A DNA stretch of 64,000 nucleotides from Adiantum capillus-veneris (taxonomy: Eukaryota; Streptophyta; Polypodiopsida; Polypodiales; Pteridaceae): positions 61,292,753-61,356,752 of the forward strand of contig CM043959.1 of assembly GCA_014529385.2 (NCBI GenBank), read 5' to 3'. Below are positions 23,785-34,912 of the stretch, piece after piece. The position numbers and the translations under genes were made by a program. The notes beneath the pieces were generated by a model. The model was not told the DNA's origin and made no database searches. It saw nothing but the letters and a program-made list of their open reading frames with translations. Position 1 is the first letter of the stretch. Each line of letters opens with the position of its first letter.

Positions 23785-24040
23785 GCCATTGGCATTCCCA
23801 TTATGATGTCATCTGACAGATCTTTTGCTATGATCACGTGGAATTGGGCTGTAATGTTCTGTATACTTACTTCAATGGTGGTGGAGACGATACCCTAACA
23901 TTCTGCTCGTTTGTCTCCAGATATACTCACAAATTCAGGAGCATCTTCTAGCTGTGGTTGGCCACATCTTTTCCAAGTGCGAAAAGACATGAGATTCTTG
24001 CCTAACTGAAAATCCAACTTTACTTCTCTTGATAATTTTT
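23785..24040 (-). pseudogene. First retropepsin-like domain
   Basis: Read on the minus strand, KLDFQLGKNLMS takes the place of the DTGA-containing strand. It is followed by a spacer, GIVSTTIEVSIQNITAQFHVI and DDIIMGMPMA, the end signature of a retropepsin. Two stops interrupt it. It lies about 500 bases upstream, in coding direction, of the second such domain, and their motifs differ, so this is not a recent duplication. Confidence 0.5.
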
Positions 24041-26394
24041 ATTCGTTTTCACCAATTATGTTGCACTTGATTGTCTCAGGATTTGTTTTTGTATTGGCTG
24101 CTTTTGTTGTGGCAGTGTCCTTTGGTTTAGCTTTATCTGCAATTTCTTCTCTATGACCACCTGCTTCACTTGACATCGACTCCATTGACTGTGATACTGC
24201 ACTTTTTGTCTGCAACAACCGATGAGCATTGTCCTCCCGCATCTGAGTAACCTTTAACCTTAAAAGATCCATTGTACTGTCTGGCAGAATTTGTCTCTTC
24301 GAAGGAGATTTCAGTGGTGACCTTTGTGTAGATTTCTGGACTTTAGCTCCCATTGACTTTGACTTTTTTGTCACCTGTTCTGGTAGCTTGAGGCTTTGCA
24401 TCATCTTTAGATAGTCTTTGACTTCAATCGTACCATCCATAGGGGTTGTACCAGGTCATGATGTTGCTGATATACATTACCATGTGCATCTTGATATGCA
24501 TAAGTGAGCTTGATCACATGTAACTATTTGAAAACTATTGGATTTGTCCGCTTTTCACTCTCACTTGTGGAGATCAGCTGAAACTTTTGTCCCTGATGAT
24601 CTTCATAGAAGCATTTGTCTAGAGATTCTGAGGGAACCATGGTCAATTGGAAACTTCGAGCAACCATATGATCTTTCAATGGTTTTTGATTTGAAGAGGT
24701 CTGCTGGCTAGAAGCTCTAGGGCTTCTAATTGGTGTAGCATTTCCTGATACATAAGCTGAGCTTGACGGATTTACAGCTCCCCCTTCCTAGGGTGATCAC
24801 TATAGCCTGCTTTATTGAAAGAGTTCAAAATTGTTTGGCTCCGATTAAGTCTCACCTTTTGGGACTGTGAAGGTACACTTTGGGTAGCAATGTTAATGTT
24901 TGGCATCTATAAGCCTTCTGCATAGTTTCCTATGTATCTCCGTGAAACATGAAAAATTATTCCCCAAGTCAAGCTATAAATAGTATTATCTTTGCCCTGA
25001 TATTGTCTATCCCATGGGTCTCCTATGATATGAGCTTCTATGGTTTCAGGACCCGAGGCATCATAGATGCTAGACTCTAGTCTATATCTACGACTGTTTT
25101 GGTCAAAGTATATGTTTGTTTGGTCACAATGTCAAGGCTTGATTTTCGATGGAGGACAGTTTGGTTCTGAACAGATTTATGGATTCACTATGGTAATATC
25201 CTTCAACTCTAGAGAAGATGGGCTATAAAATATTCTTTCCTCTGAAATGAACCATCCTTTTTTATCTATCATTGGAAGCACTTCTATGAGCTGGTATGTG
25301 GGTCGTTCAAACACTGGTTGATCCTTTTTGTACAATTTTCCTTTTTGGCCTACATAGTGTGCATATGAATTATTTGTACCATACAAAGCTAATATCAATC
25401 TGTTTGATGTGTCCCTAAGACTCGTGAATGATTGCGCACTTGTGGAGTTGGATGCAGAATCATTTGTAAATTTAAAAGTCTTTTCAACCTTTGGTGATAT
25501 CTCGACACCTTTACTAAATTCATGCAAGAATTTGTTGTTCAAAGCATCAATGTTAAGCTTTTCAGGTGCCTGTGCATCCTTATGCTAATTTTGAATTTGT
25601 AGTGTTTTTACTGGTACTTCTAATGGTAATGCAAAATCATTTGATTGCATTGAAAGCAACGAGTTAGATGCACTTACATCAAGATTCACATTTCCAAATT
25701 TCTATGTACCTTGCTTGGCAGTTGATATGTCGCTGTTGTCTGGATTTCTTGGACAATCTTCAAAAAAATTTCCACCTTTTCCTCCACAACATGAGAAATA
25801 CCATGACTGGTGGCATTTCATCTGGTTCTATCATGTCGAGCTCTTGCTAAGGAGCTTCTATTTTTGTGCTTGCCAAATTGTCGGCATCTTCTTTCAAAAC
25901 ACTGAGCATCAAGTTTTAGACTACCCCATCTTGACATTTGTACCCTCTTTGGCTTGGTTCTCCAATTAAATTGGGTTCAATTGGTTGATCTGTTGAATCT
26001 TGCAATTCTGGTTCTCGACTATAGATCTTACCACTGTAATCCATGTACAATGACCCTAATTGCATCTGCACTAACTGCATGTTTTGCTGGCTTGTGCATA
26101 TTTCTAGATAAACACTTTGTCAAATTTTTGCACTTCTATCTGCACTTCATCTTTGAGCTTGCAATACCTGGCTCCACTGAAGTTTGTGAAGATCTGGGAG
26201 TTCTCTAAATCTGGCTTTACCCTGATCAATAGAATCTTGGCTCCTGTGTTGCTTTTACTAGTCACCAAGTATCTTTGGCCTTCTAAATCCGTGTACAAGA
26301 CTTTGTCTCCATTGTAGCCATATAGTTGTAAAATCTGCTCGGTTGCAGTTGCACTTGTGTTGCCCCTGCTATTGGCTTGTCCTACTGTACTTGA

Positions 26395-27129
26395 TGTTAG
26401 GAAATAAGACGTAGCTAAATAGATAATTGAGTAGATTACTTAATGGAGAGAGAGACAGATTTATATACACGAGATTATAGAGTAGAGAGAGAGAGAGAGA
26501 GAGTACACACGATATACGTGGTTCACCCAATGTGGGCTACGTCCACGGGAAAGCAGCCACTCAATGGATTTAGTACTTCAAAACAAGAAGTAGTTTACAA
26601 AGGGATTATACCCTTAATGGAGCTTCCGCCTTGCTTCACTCTCACCACCTCACACTCACCTTGTTGCATCAACTTCACACTATGAAATGTGTGTAGAAAT
26701 GGCCTCCTTTTATAGGCCAAAAGGGCTGCCCTCTCTTATGAGAGACAGCCATGTGTAGCCGACCTTGTGCGAATAAGTCCAAATCGGACCCTCCAATCCG
26801 CCCATGTGTGGCCGCCCTTGAGAAGACAAGTCCGCTTTTGAATTCGGCCACCGGCCACCGGCCATTGACTTCCGACCACCGGCCATCGGCCATTGACTAC
26901 CAGCCACCGGCCAACCAACCGATTGTTTTCCGACCACTTTCCGGCCGCCGTCCAGCCATAATATTCCAGCGAAAAAAAAAGTTTCCCCTGATTCTTGTCC
27001 GTGAAGATTTTGGTTTCCGGTGAGTGATTTTCCTTCACGCACGATGGCTTCTCCTCATAATGGGGGCCTTACAAATGTGCGCTTTTACCACAGAAAATTA
27101 CAAGGGTAAATCAGGCTCCATACTTAACA
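26395..27129 (-). repeat. 3' LTR of the copia element, 735 bp
   Basis: On the minus strand it begins TGTTAAGTATGG directly after the polypurine tract AAGTGGGAGATTG and ends with CCTAACA, which is TGTTAGG at 26395 on the plus strand. The polypurine-LTR junction is typical of Tnt1-like elements. It contains a GA microsatellite (26473-26502) and a GGCCACCGGCCA-rich low-complexity block (26845-26915). Confidence 0.85.
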
Positions 27130-27189
27130 ATCTCCCACTTGGAGACTCATCTCCAAACCAAACTTGTGACTGCTTTCCATTCTGGCTTC

Positions 27190-27534
27190 TTATCCTTGAA
27201 TGCCGATTGAAGATGAGCAAAAGCTCAACTTCTCCTTGTTGACCACCTTTGTAAACATGTCTACAGGATTTTCACTTGTATGCACCTTTCCTAGCTTTAG
27301 TTGTCCCTCTTCCAAAAGAGTGCGTATGAAGTGATATCTCACCTCAATGTGCTTTGTCCTTGAATGAAAGGTTGAGTTCTTCGCAAGATGGATAGCGCTT
27401 TGGCTATCACTGTACAAGACACAATTGTCTTGTTTGAATCCAAGCTCTTCTAAGAATCTGTGAAGCCACAGAATTTCTTTGCTTGCCTCCGTCATTGCTA
27501 CATACTCTGCTTCTGTGGTAGAAAGTGAAACCAC
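27190..27534 (-). pseudogene. Copia RNase H
   Basis: Degrades RNA in the RNA-DNA hybrid. Motifs: VSLSTTEAEYVAMTEASKE, LYSDSQSAIHLAKN, SRTKHIEVRYHFIRTLLEEG and the end ENPVDMFTK. These are the normal copia RNase H blocks, with the Glu and Asp catalytic residues present. A TAA separates it from the RT frame at 27535. The coding sequence ends about 60 bases before the polypurine tract. Confidence 0.92.
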
Positions 27535-28113
27535 TTACTGCAACTTACAAGCCCAGCTTACTGCTGTGCCTCCAACCGTGAACACATAGCCAGTAGTGCT
27601 CCTTTGAGTATCTTTGTCACTTGCCATATCTACATCAGCATACCCTTCTAGAAAAATATCAGTTCCTCCAAAATACAAAGCATTTGTTGTTGTCCCTTTT
27701 AGATACCTAAGTATCCACTTCACAGCTTGCCAATGCTCTTTACCTGGGTTGTCCATGAACCTACTCACAACTCCCACTGCATGTGCAATGTCTGGCCTTG
27801 TCCAGACCATAGCATACATTAGAGAACCTACCGCTGCAGCATATGGAACTTTAGACATATAGGCTGTCTCCTCTTGTGTCTTTGGACACATATCCTTCGT
27901 TAGTTTAAAATGACTAGCCAAAGGTGTAGAAACTGGTTTTGCATTTTGCATTGCAAACCTTTCTAGTACCTTCTTGATGTAATCTTCTTGAGATAGCTTT
28001 ATTGTCTTCTTCGTCCTGTCCCTTGATATTTTCATACCAAGTATCCTCTTTGCAGCGCCTAAATCTTTCATTGAAAAAGATTTGGACAACTCCTCTTTTA
28101 GGTCTTTGATGTC
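27535..28113 (-). pseudogene. Copia reverse transcriptase, C-terminal part
   Basis: Continues the RT after a TAG at about 28111-28113. It shows MKDLGAAKRILGMKI, SQEDYIKKVLERF, the YAAAVGSLMYAM and RPDIAHAVGVVSRF blocks, and KWILRYLKGTT, all standard for Ty1/copia. The sequence then enters the RNase H domain (GYADVDMASD). Confidence 0.92.
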
Positions 28114-29883
28114 CTACATGTTAGCACTTGCAATCAACATGTCATCAACATACAACATTAGGATGATGAATTTCCCATCTCCCAAATTCTCCGTGTAGAC
28201 GCAGTGATCCGAGTTGCATCTTGTGAATCCATGATCCAACATCCATCGATCAAAATTCAAGTACCATTGTCTTGATGCTTTCTTTAAACCATACAAGCTC
28301 TTCTTTAATCTGCAAACCATTTTCTCCTTACCTTTTACTTCATACCCCTTTGGTTGAAGCATGTAGATGTCCTCCTCTAAGTCACCGTGAGGCAATGCCG
28401 TATTTACATCCATTTGCTCGAGATTTAGATCATGAGCAGCCATAAGGCTTAAGACAAGCCTAATTGAGTTCATTTTTACAACAGGAGAAAATATTTCATT
28501 GAAGTCAATACCTTTCTTTTGAGAAAAACCTTTTACCACAAGCCTAGACTTGTACCTTTTCTTCCCACCTTCTTCTTCCTTTAGCTTGTACACCCATTTG
28601 TTTTGAAGTGCCCGCTTACCTTTAGGCAACTCAACCAACTCCCATGTTTGGTTGCGATGTAGTGAGTCCATCTCCACTTGCATGCTCTTCATCCATTCTT
28701 CTTTGTATTCATGTTGCATAGCTTCTTCATATGATTCCGGCTCTCCAGAATCTGAGATCAAGAGATGGTTGAAGGAAGGAACAAAACTTTCTGGGGGTCT
28801 ACTTGCTCTTGTAGATCTTCGGGGAATAGGTTGAGGCTCCTCATTTGGTTGACGTTGTTGCACATTGTCACCATTTGCAGTCCTTGAGTCTTCACCGTCC
28901 TCAAGCTCCATGTACTCATCACCTGTTTCTTTTGTTTGTTTTCTTTCCAAGTAATCTTTGTACATATTTTGTTCGTTAAAAATTACATCCCTACTCCTTA
29001 AGTTTTTATCATCTTCAGGATTCCATAGGCGATACCCAAAGTCTCCTTCTCCATAGCCAATGAAGAAACACTTTTTGGACTTTGCATCGAGCTTTGATCT
29101 TAGGCTTCTACCTATGTGCATGAAAGCCTCACACCCAAACACTTTGAGAAATGCATAATTCACCGGTTTACCTGTCCATGCCTCTTCTAGAACTCCCCCA
29201 TCCAATGCCGTTAAGGGTGACCGATTGATTAAGTACACAGAAGTACTTACAGCTTCCGCCCAAAGCTCAAGCAGTAGGCCTGCATGTAGCCGCATGCTTC
29301 GTGCTCGTTCCATGATTGTCCTGTTCATCCTTTCCGAAATCCCATTTTGTTGAGGTGTCCTTGGGGTTGTCCTTTGCCTCTGAATGCCATTGCTAGCACA
29401 AAAGCTTTCAAAAGCTTGGCTGCAATATTCGCCTCCATTGTCGGATCTGAGACATTTAACCTTGGTACCTGTTTCATTCTCCACAAAGGCTTTCCACCTT
29501 TGAAATATGGAAAATACATCGGATTTATTCTTCATGACATAAACCCATGTTTTTCTAGTCGCATCGTCTATGAATGTTACATAGTACAATGAGCCACCAA
29601 GTGATGGTGTACTTGTAGGACCCCAAACATTAGAATGAACCAGCTCAAGTTTTTTATTTTTTCTTTCATTTCCTGATTTTTGAAATTTTACCCTCTTTTG
29701 TTTACCATAAACACAATCTTCACAGAACTCTAAGTCCACTTCTTTCAAACCTGGTAGAAGCTTCTTTGTTTGAAGGATTTGCATTCCTTTGGCACTCATA
29801 TGCCCAAGTCGGTAGTGCCACACCGCACTGTCAACTTCTGTAGTTGCTGCACAAGCTGAAGGTTGCGTGCTAACAGTACACAC
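28114..29883 (-). pseudogene. Copia integrase and N-terminal reverse transcriptase
   Basis: This 589-codon open frame holds the GAG-pre-integrase zinc region (WHYRLGHMSAKGM...CEDCVYGKQKR). The integrase core follows with HSNVWGP, where the first catalytic Asp (normally HSDVWGP) is Asn at 29629-29631. The other two catalytic residues sit in SDNGGEY and NGISERMNR and are present. The GKPVNYAFLKVFGCEAF and KKCFFIGY blocks follow, then the RT start (NKWVYKLKEEEGG, LVVKGFSQKKGIDF) and the catalytic YVDDM near 28139-28155. A TAG ends the frame before the RT is complete. A frameshift near 29850 separates it from protease. Confidence 0.93.
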
Positions 29884-30371
29884 GTAAAGTGTACCGACTT
29901 TTCACCCTTGGCAACCACCAAAGATCCCTTTGAGATCTTCCACCGTTTGTTTCCGAATGCAATGTTGTGACCTTCATCGTCCAATTGTCCTGTAGAGATC
30001 AAATTTTTGCAAAGAGAAGGAACATGCATAACATCTTTAAGCTTCCATTCATTTCCGTTAGCAGTTTTGACAGAAACTGTACCTTTGCTGACAATCTCAC
30101 AAGCTTCATCATCTCCCAAGTATACATACCCAAAATTACCTTTGGTGTAGTCTTGGAAATGTTGCTTGTGTGGTGTCGCATGGAATGAAGCCCCAGAATC
30201 TACTATCCAGGAATTAGACACATTGTCTAATGAGAGAATTAGAGCATCTTGCTCTACTTTACCTGCCACATTGGCCTCCGATGTTGGCTTGTTGTCTTGA
30301 GACTCTGTCTCCTTCTCTTCTTGGACCAACAATCCTTCTTGACGTGGCCCTTCTTGCCGCAGTTCCAACAT
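29796..30371 (-). pseudogene. Copia protease and linker
   Basis: The aspartic protease motif WIVDSGASFHATPH (Asp-Ser-Gly intact) lies near 30180-30215. It is followed by LGDDEACEIVSKGTVSV and the LKDVMHVPSLCKNLIS block that ends the domain. The frame overlaps gag upstream and the integrase frame downstream, so frameshifts break the polyprotein on both sides. Confidence 0.9.
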
Positions 30372-30850
30372 TCAAGAACTGACTTTGTGCGTAACTTGCT
30401 CCGCCTTGAGCGATCACGACCCTTTTGGTTTTTGAACCTATCCTTAAGCCTTCCTCTTGTTTCCACTGATAGTGCAGCACTTGATGATTCTCCTGTGCTT
30501 TTCCTTCGCATTTCCTCGCTTAGGAGAATACCCACAATATCATCAAACTTAAGAGTATTTGTGCCAGAGATAGAATTACTTACAGCCATCACAAGGCTGT
30601 CCCAACTATCCGGTAGAGATGATAGTATAAGGAGAGCTCGCACTTCGTCATCGAAATTGATTTTCATTGATCGAAGTTGACTTATGTTTGTGTTAAAGTC
30701 ATTTAGGTGTTCTGCAACTGAACCATTCTCTGCCATCTTTAGATTGAACAAGCGCTTCGCAAGAAATACCTTATTGGATGCCGATGGTTTCTCGTAGAAG
30801 TAGCCAAGTGACTTTGTCGACATTGCTAATTTTTTTAATGTTGTTTTTTG
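30254..30850 (-). pseudogene. Copia gag, N-terminally truncated
   Basis: The UBN2-type gag core is visible (YEKPSASNKVFLAKRLFNLKM, LNDFNTNISQLRSM, LLSSLPDSWDSLVMAV by position), followed by a perfect CCHC zinc knuckle CWNCGKKGHVKKDC near 30330-30370. About the first 90-100 residues of a normal copia gag are missing. The ATG at 30821-30823 sits inside the family domain, so it is not the ancestral start. Upstream the sequence turns AT-rich. Confidence 0.88.
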
Positions 30851-33136
30851 CTTTTCAGCTTCGTTCTAGCTTTTTCTTGCACTTTCTTTTTATTTTTTCT
30901 ATTTATTTGTATTTGTATTTTATTTTAGTTTTTTAATAATGATATTTTGAAATATTTTATTTTTTATAAATTTTTTGATAATTATTTAATTTTTATGAAA
31001 TATTTATGAATTGTTTATGATTTATAGAAATTTTATCAATCAATTTTGGACTTTTCAAGGTTTTTCGGTAGATTTTTGAGTTTTTTACTATTTCTATAAA
31101 TTTTTTAAGGAAATTTTAAAATTTTTGTGATTTTATATGTGTTTTTTATTTTTTTGTGAGATTTCTATTTTTTTTCTATTTTTTTATAGTTTTCTATTTT
31201 TAATAATTTTCTAACTGTTTTTTGATTTTTTATTGGGGTTTTGAAAAATTTTATTGTTTTTATATTTTCTAATGTTTTTTTTTGTGATTTCTTTTTTACT
31301 AATATGCAAATAAATGAAATGAAAGAGAGAAAAAAAGGAAATGAAATTGAAATGAAATGTAAAGGGGAACAATGAAATTGAACTGAAATTGAAACAAAAT
31401 GAAATGAACAAAGACCTAAGTCAATGACAAAAAAAAAAAAGCAAAAAGACAAAAGACAAAAGGCTCCACATGCAGGTTGAGAAGAGCTCCCCTTTTTTTT
31501 GTTTTGTCTTCTTGTGTTATGTGTGTAAGGGTGGGTTCACACGCCACGAAGCGCGAGAATGGCGACAGAAGTGGAAGAATAAAGAAGAAGAAGATTATTT
31601 TAGCATCGTAAGAAACTAAGTCAAGAGACCGTAAAGATCTACCTGATGAGGAAAGGCCATGCGCTGAATGGCACGCTCGAAAAAAAAAAGAGGCAAATTT
31701 AGGCCAAAACTCAGCCGAAACGCTAAAAATCACCCGAAAATCCAAAAATTCGCCAAAAAATTTTAAAACATTCTCGAAAAATTATAGAAACTTTAGAAAA
31801 TCATTGTCATTTACACCTGAACACTTTCGACACGCAAAAGCATACCAAAAATGTCAGATTTTACCAAAAACGCAATTTACGATAAAATTGTCCACTTGAC
31901 CCCAAAATTAGCAAAACGCTCAAAAATTGACGACGGAGGGCACAAATGCGAACAAAATGATGCCATAAATACGCACACAAAATAGCTCATAAAGATCACA
32001 AAAATCAAAATTTTAATGGAATTATCCAAAAAATAATGTAAAAATTACTAAAAATTATCAGAAAAATACCCAAAAAAATTCTACAAATTCTTGGGGAATA
32101 GTGCAGCCAAAACAAATTACACAAATCACATCAATTCAATTGTCAAATAATTTTATCAATAAAATCAAAACTTGGCAATTAAACCGGCAAAATTATCGAC
32201 AAATTTAGGCCAAAATTTGATGCAATTGAAATGTGTAAATCCCTGTTTTGAGCATTAAAACTCAGAAATTAATCATTGCACAGATCAATTATGCAATCAA
32301 AATATGAATCAGTCATGCAAATTTAACACTTTTTAGGTACACATTAAAAAATTGGCAGTTTTTATCAATCTTTAGGTGCGCACACAAAAGGGTTCAACTT
32401 GTCGGATTTACAATGTGACTTCACAAATCATTAGTTGGGCATGAGTACAACACAAATCAATCATGACAATTCAAAAATCATAACGCACACATTGATTTTT
32501 TGGTACACAAACATGGGAATAATAGTGCACACACACTCAATTAGAATGCACACACACTTGATTTTAGTGCACACACACTTGAAATTGACCATCCAAGCAT
32601 GCAATGAACTCAATTAGGCACCCAATTAGCAACCCACATTCACCAATTTGCAATTGAAACTTGTCAAATCATACGCCACCAAATCTTCAAAATTTTGGTA
32701 TTACGACCGCATGAAAACGAAAAGGCGTAAAATTTTCAATCCACATTGTATCAACATAACATTGCATCAACATAGCATTGCATTACATTCAATTATCATG
32801 GTGGGATCTCTACACAATTCTACACATCTCTAGATTCTAGGGAGGTTGAGAATACCACCTTAATTACCTTTCCATTGACTATCAATTGAATGGTCAAATG
32901 CTCCAATCCTTCATAACAAATTAGTAAGTTCAAAAATTTAGTGAAATTAGGAAGGGGTTAGTGAAAAATTAGAGTGTGTAGACACACAATTGGTAAGATA
33001 TGGTTACACACTAGGGGATTATGAACACATTGCTTCATGCACACACATCCAAAATCTAGAAAAACACAAACACACAAGTGAAATTAGTGAGGAAATGCAT
33101 TCGATTATGCCATAATTACACTAGCATAAGCCATCG
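30851..33136 (-). other. AT-rich untranslated leader of a minus-strand LTR element (probable)
   Basis: No protein family is seen on either strand. From 30880 to 31320 it is strongly T-rich. From 31500 to 33130 it is A-rich with scattered CACACA runs. It lies directly downstream, on the minus strand, of a tRNA-Asp primer-binding site, so it is probably the leader between that site and gag. Long leaders are common in Tat and Athila elements. Confidence 0.45.
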
Positions 33137-33154
33137 TCCCTGGCAACGGTGCCA
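33137..33154 (-). promoter_or_regulatory. Primer-binding site, tRNA-Asp type
   Basis: On the minus strand the sequence is TGGCACCGTTGCCAGGGA. It differs at two positions from the complement of the plant tRNA-Asp 3' end used by many plant gypsy elements. Two bases separate it from the LTR at 33157. Confidence 0.8.
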
Positions 33155-33280
33155 AATGTTGGGGTCCCCATCTTTGCAATAGCTCCAATGACCAACAAAA
33201 TTGTCAATACGGAGGGATGAGCTACGCGGCAAGGGCATGGAAACACTCACACGGTTAGTGAGCTAATCGTGGCAACACAA

Positions 33281-34839
33281 TGATGGGGGCTTTTCACAAG
33301 CCAAGCTCCCATACCCCTCTTCTCTCGTCCCCACCCCATGAAAACCCCCTCTTAGGGAGGGAGTGATAAAAGGCATTGGAAAAAGTAAGAAAAAAAAAAA
33401 GTATGATTATGTAAATATATAAGAAAGGTAAAATAGGCCACCTCATGCGTGTGGGGTAACCCATCCCCACCTTGCCTCCTTTTTCTTCACTGTTGTCCCG
33501 CCGGGTGTCTCTTTTCCTCTCCTCCACTCAGAAGGTCAACCCCCTCTCTCTTCCCCTTGTCCTTTCTCCTTTCTCACTCCCCTCAAGCTACCCCACCTCT
33601 CACCAATAATGCATTATAACTGACCAATAATGAACCCTAACTCACATGCAACTTACCCTATCTTCCAAAATAGTATACCCCACCCCCTCTTTCTCTCTCC
33701 TATCATATCCCATGATGCAAATATCCCCCTCTCTCTCTAAAGGGCGCCATGTCTCTTGTCTTGTAGCTAAATAACCTCCCCCACACTCACACACACTCAG
33801 TTTCACTGAAAAAGGTGCCCACAGACCCATCCCCACCCGGTGGTTACCTGATTTTTCTTGTGTTCACACACATCTGCACACAGATTCACCTCTAAACACA
33901 CTCCCCTCTCTCCCCTCTTGTAATTACTTTATTCTCCATGTCACCTCTCACTTTTTTTCATCAACCCATCTCTCTCTCTTAGTCTCTCTCTCATGAGACT
34001 GCTGTTCTGGCACATATACACACAGCCAGACAAGTGGGACCCACAGTCACATGGCCTATGTAGATAATGATTTCTTCATTTCTAAATTCTAGAATTTCTC
34101 CCCCCTCCTCCCCTATATAAAGAGGGGTCACCATCACACTAAGGACACACACCATCACCAAAGAGTACACTATGCACTGTGTGTGCCTAGTGCACACACA
34201 CACACCCACACCATCACCAGCACCGCAATCACCATGATCGTCTTAAGCATGACCTCTATACACTTGGGCTATTGAAGATGAAGGGAAACTAAATGAAGGA
34301 TGATGGCCGTAACCCTCGTGCGAGTCTTCGCCATCAACTCCCACCTATCCGCCATGTGCTCTACCACGCTCTCCCTTCTCATTCCCCTACCCTATGCTCC
34401 CAATTTCATCGCCTTATTCTCTAAATAAAGCTTGAGGTTTTGTGAGTATGTTTTCTTGCAATGTTTTGCCCATGTGAGGTGTACGGAATCGCCACATAGT
34501 CTTGTGTTTGGAGTGATCTTGTGTATGTGTGAAGGGTGTGCGGATTCGCCATCCTTTTGTGGTGCCTAAGTACTAAGCTGCTATACCCCCTCCCTCACTC
34601 TCTCTCTGTCTCTCTCTCTCGCTCTCACTTGATCTCATTTCCTTTCCTCTTCATCATTGCTCCCAAGCATCCATCTCTCTTGGATGAAAACTTTGTTATG
34701 GTGGTGTGTTGTTTGCGTCCTAGCTGCTGAAGCTAGCTGGTGCCCCCTGTTTGCTTTACCATGACAGGCTCGAGGCGTGCCATTCAGTCCCCGGTGTTTT
34801 AGAGGCTGTCGGGGTTCAGTTTTCGCTTTGCTCCCGTCA
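33281..34839 (+). repeat. 5' LTR of the Tat-like element
   Basis: Starts TGATGGGGGCTTTTC and ends GCTCCCGTCA. TATATAA lies at 34114-34120, followed by CACACA-rich sequence that probably holds the transcription start. A CT-rich stretch lies at 34590-34625. Confidence 0.93.
34114..34120 (+). promoter_or_regulatory. TATA box of the 5' LTR
   Basis: CCCTATATAAAGAGG in the middle of the LTR. The same sequence occurs in the 3' LTR at 41814-41820. Confidence 0.75.
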
Positions 34840-34858
34840 TTTGGTGCCCCCACTGAGG
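34840..34858 (+). promoter_or_regulatory. Primer-binding site, unusual TTTGGTGCCCCCAC type
   Basis: TTTGGTGCCCCCACTGAGG follows the LTR directly. The same core occurs after the LTR at 62583 and, on the minus strand, near 58122-58143. I cannot name the matching tRNA with confidence. Confidence 0.7.
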
Positions 34859-34912
34859 ATCTTTTCATGAAACCCTTTAGTTTACAAGACTGAAACCCCT
34901 AAACTATTGTGA

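Larger units (their letters stand above)
21891..26394 (-). pseudogene. Unassigned retroelement gag/protease-like polyprotein region, decayed
   Basis: A series of minus-strand open segments, mostly linked by single stops, reads from 26394 to 21891. The first segment (26104-26394) is cut by the copia LTR and contains DLEGQRYLVTSKSNTGAK. A zinc-knuckle-like CCGGKGGNFFEDC occurs near 25740-25780. A conserved-looking piece follows at 25177-25542, then Lys/Glu/Gln/Ser-rich spacers. Two retropepsin-like domains lie at about 23790-24036 and 22960-23300. A basic tail (21891-22766) contains RQIWVPKPQ. No reverse transcriptase or integrase is visible. It could be an unusual gag-protease element or part of an endogenous pararetrovirus; I cannot decide. 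Confidence 0.5.
26395..30850 (-). mobile_element. Ty1/copia element (Tork/Tnt1-like), 5' truncated
   Basis: Minus-strand order is gag, protease, integrase, RT, RNase H, polypurine tract, then 3' LTR at 26395-27129. No second copy of the LTR exists between 30850 and 33136, so the 5' LTR, primer site and start of gag are missing. The domain order integrase before RT defines Ty1/copia. Two frameshifts and two stops show decay. Confidence 0.9.

Noticed and set aside
30249-30680. 143-codon plus-strand ORF
   Set aside because: It lies antisense to the clear copia gag with its CCHC knuckle and has no domain of its own.
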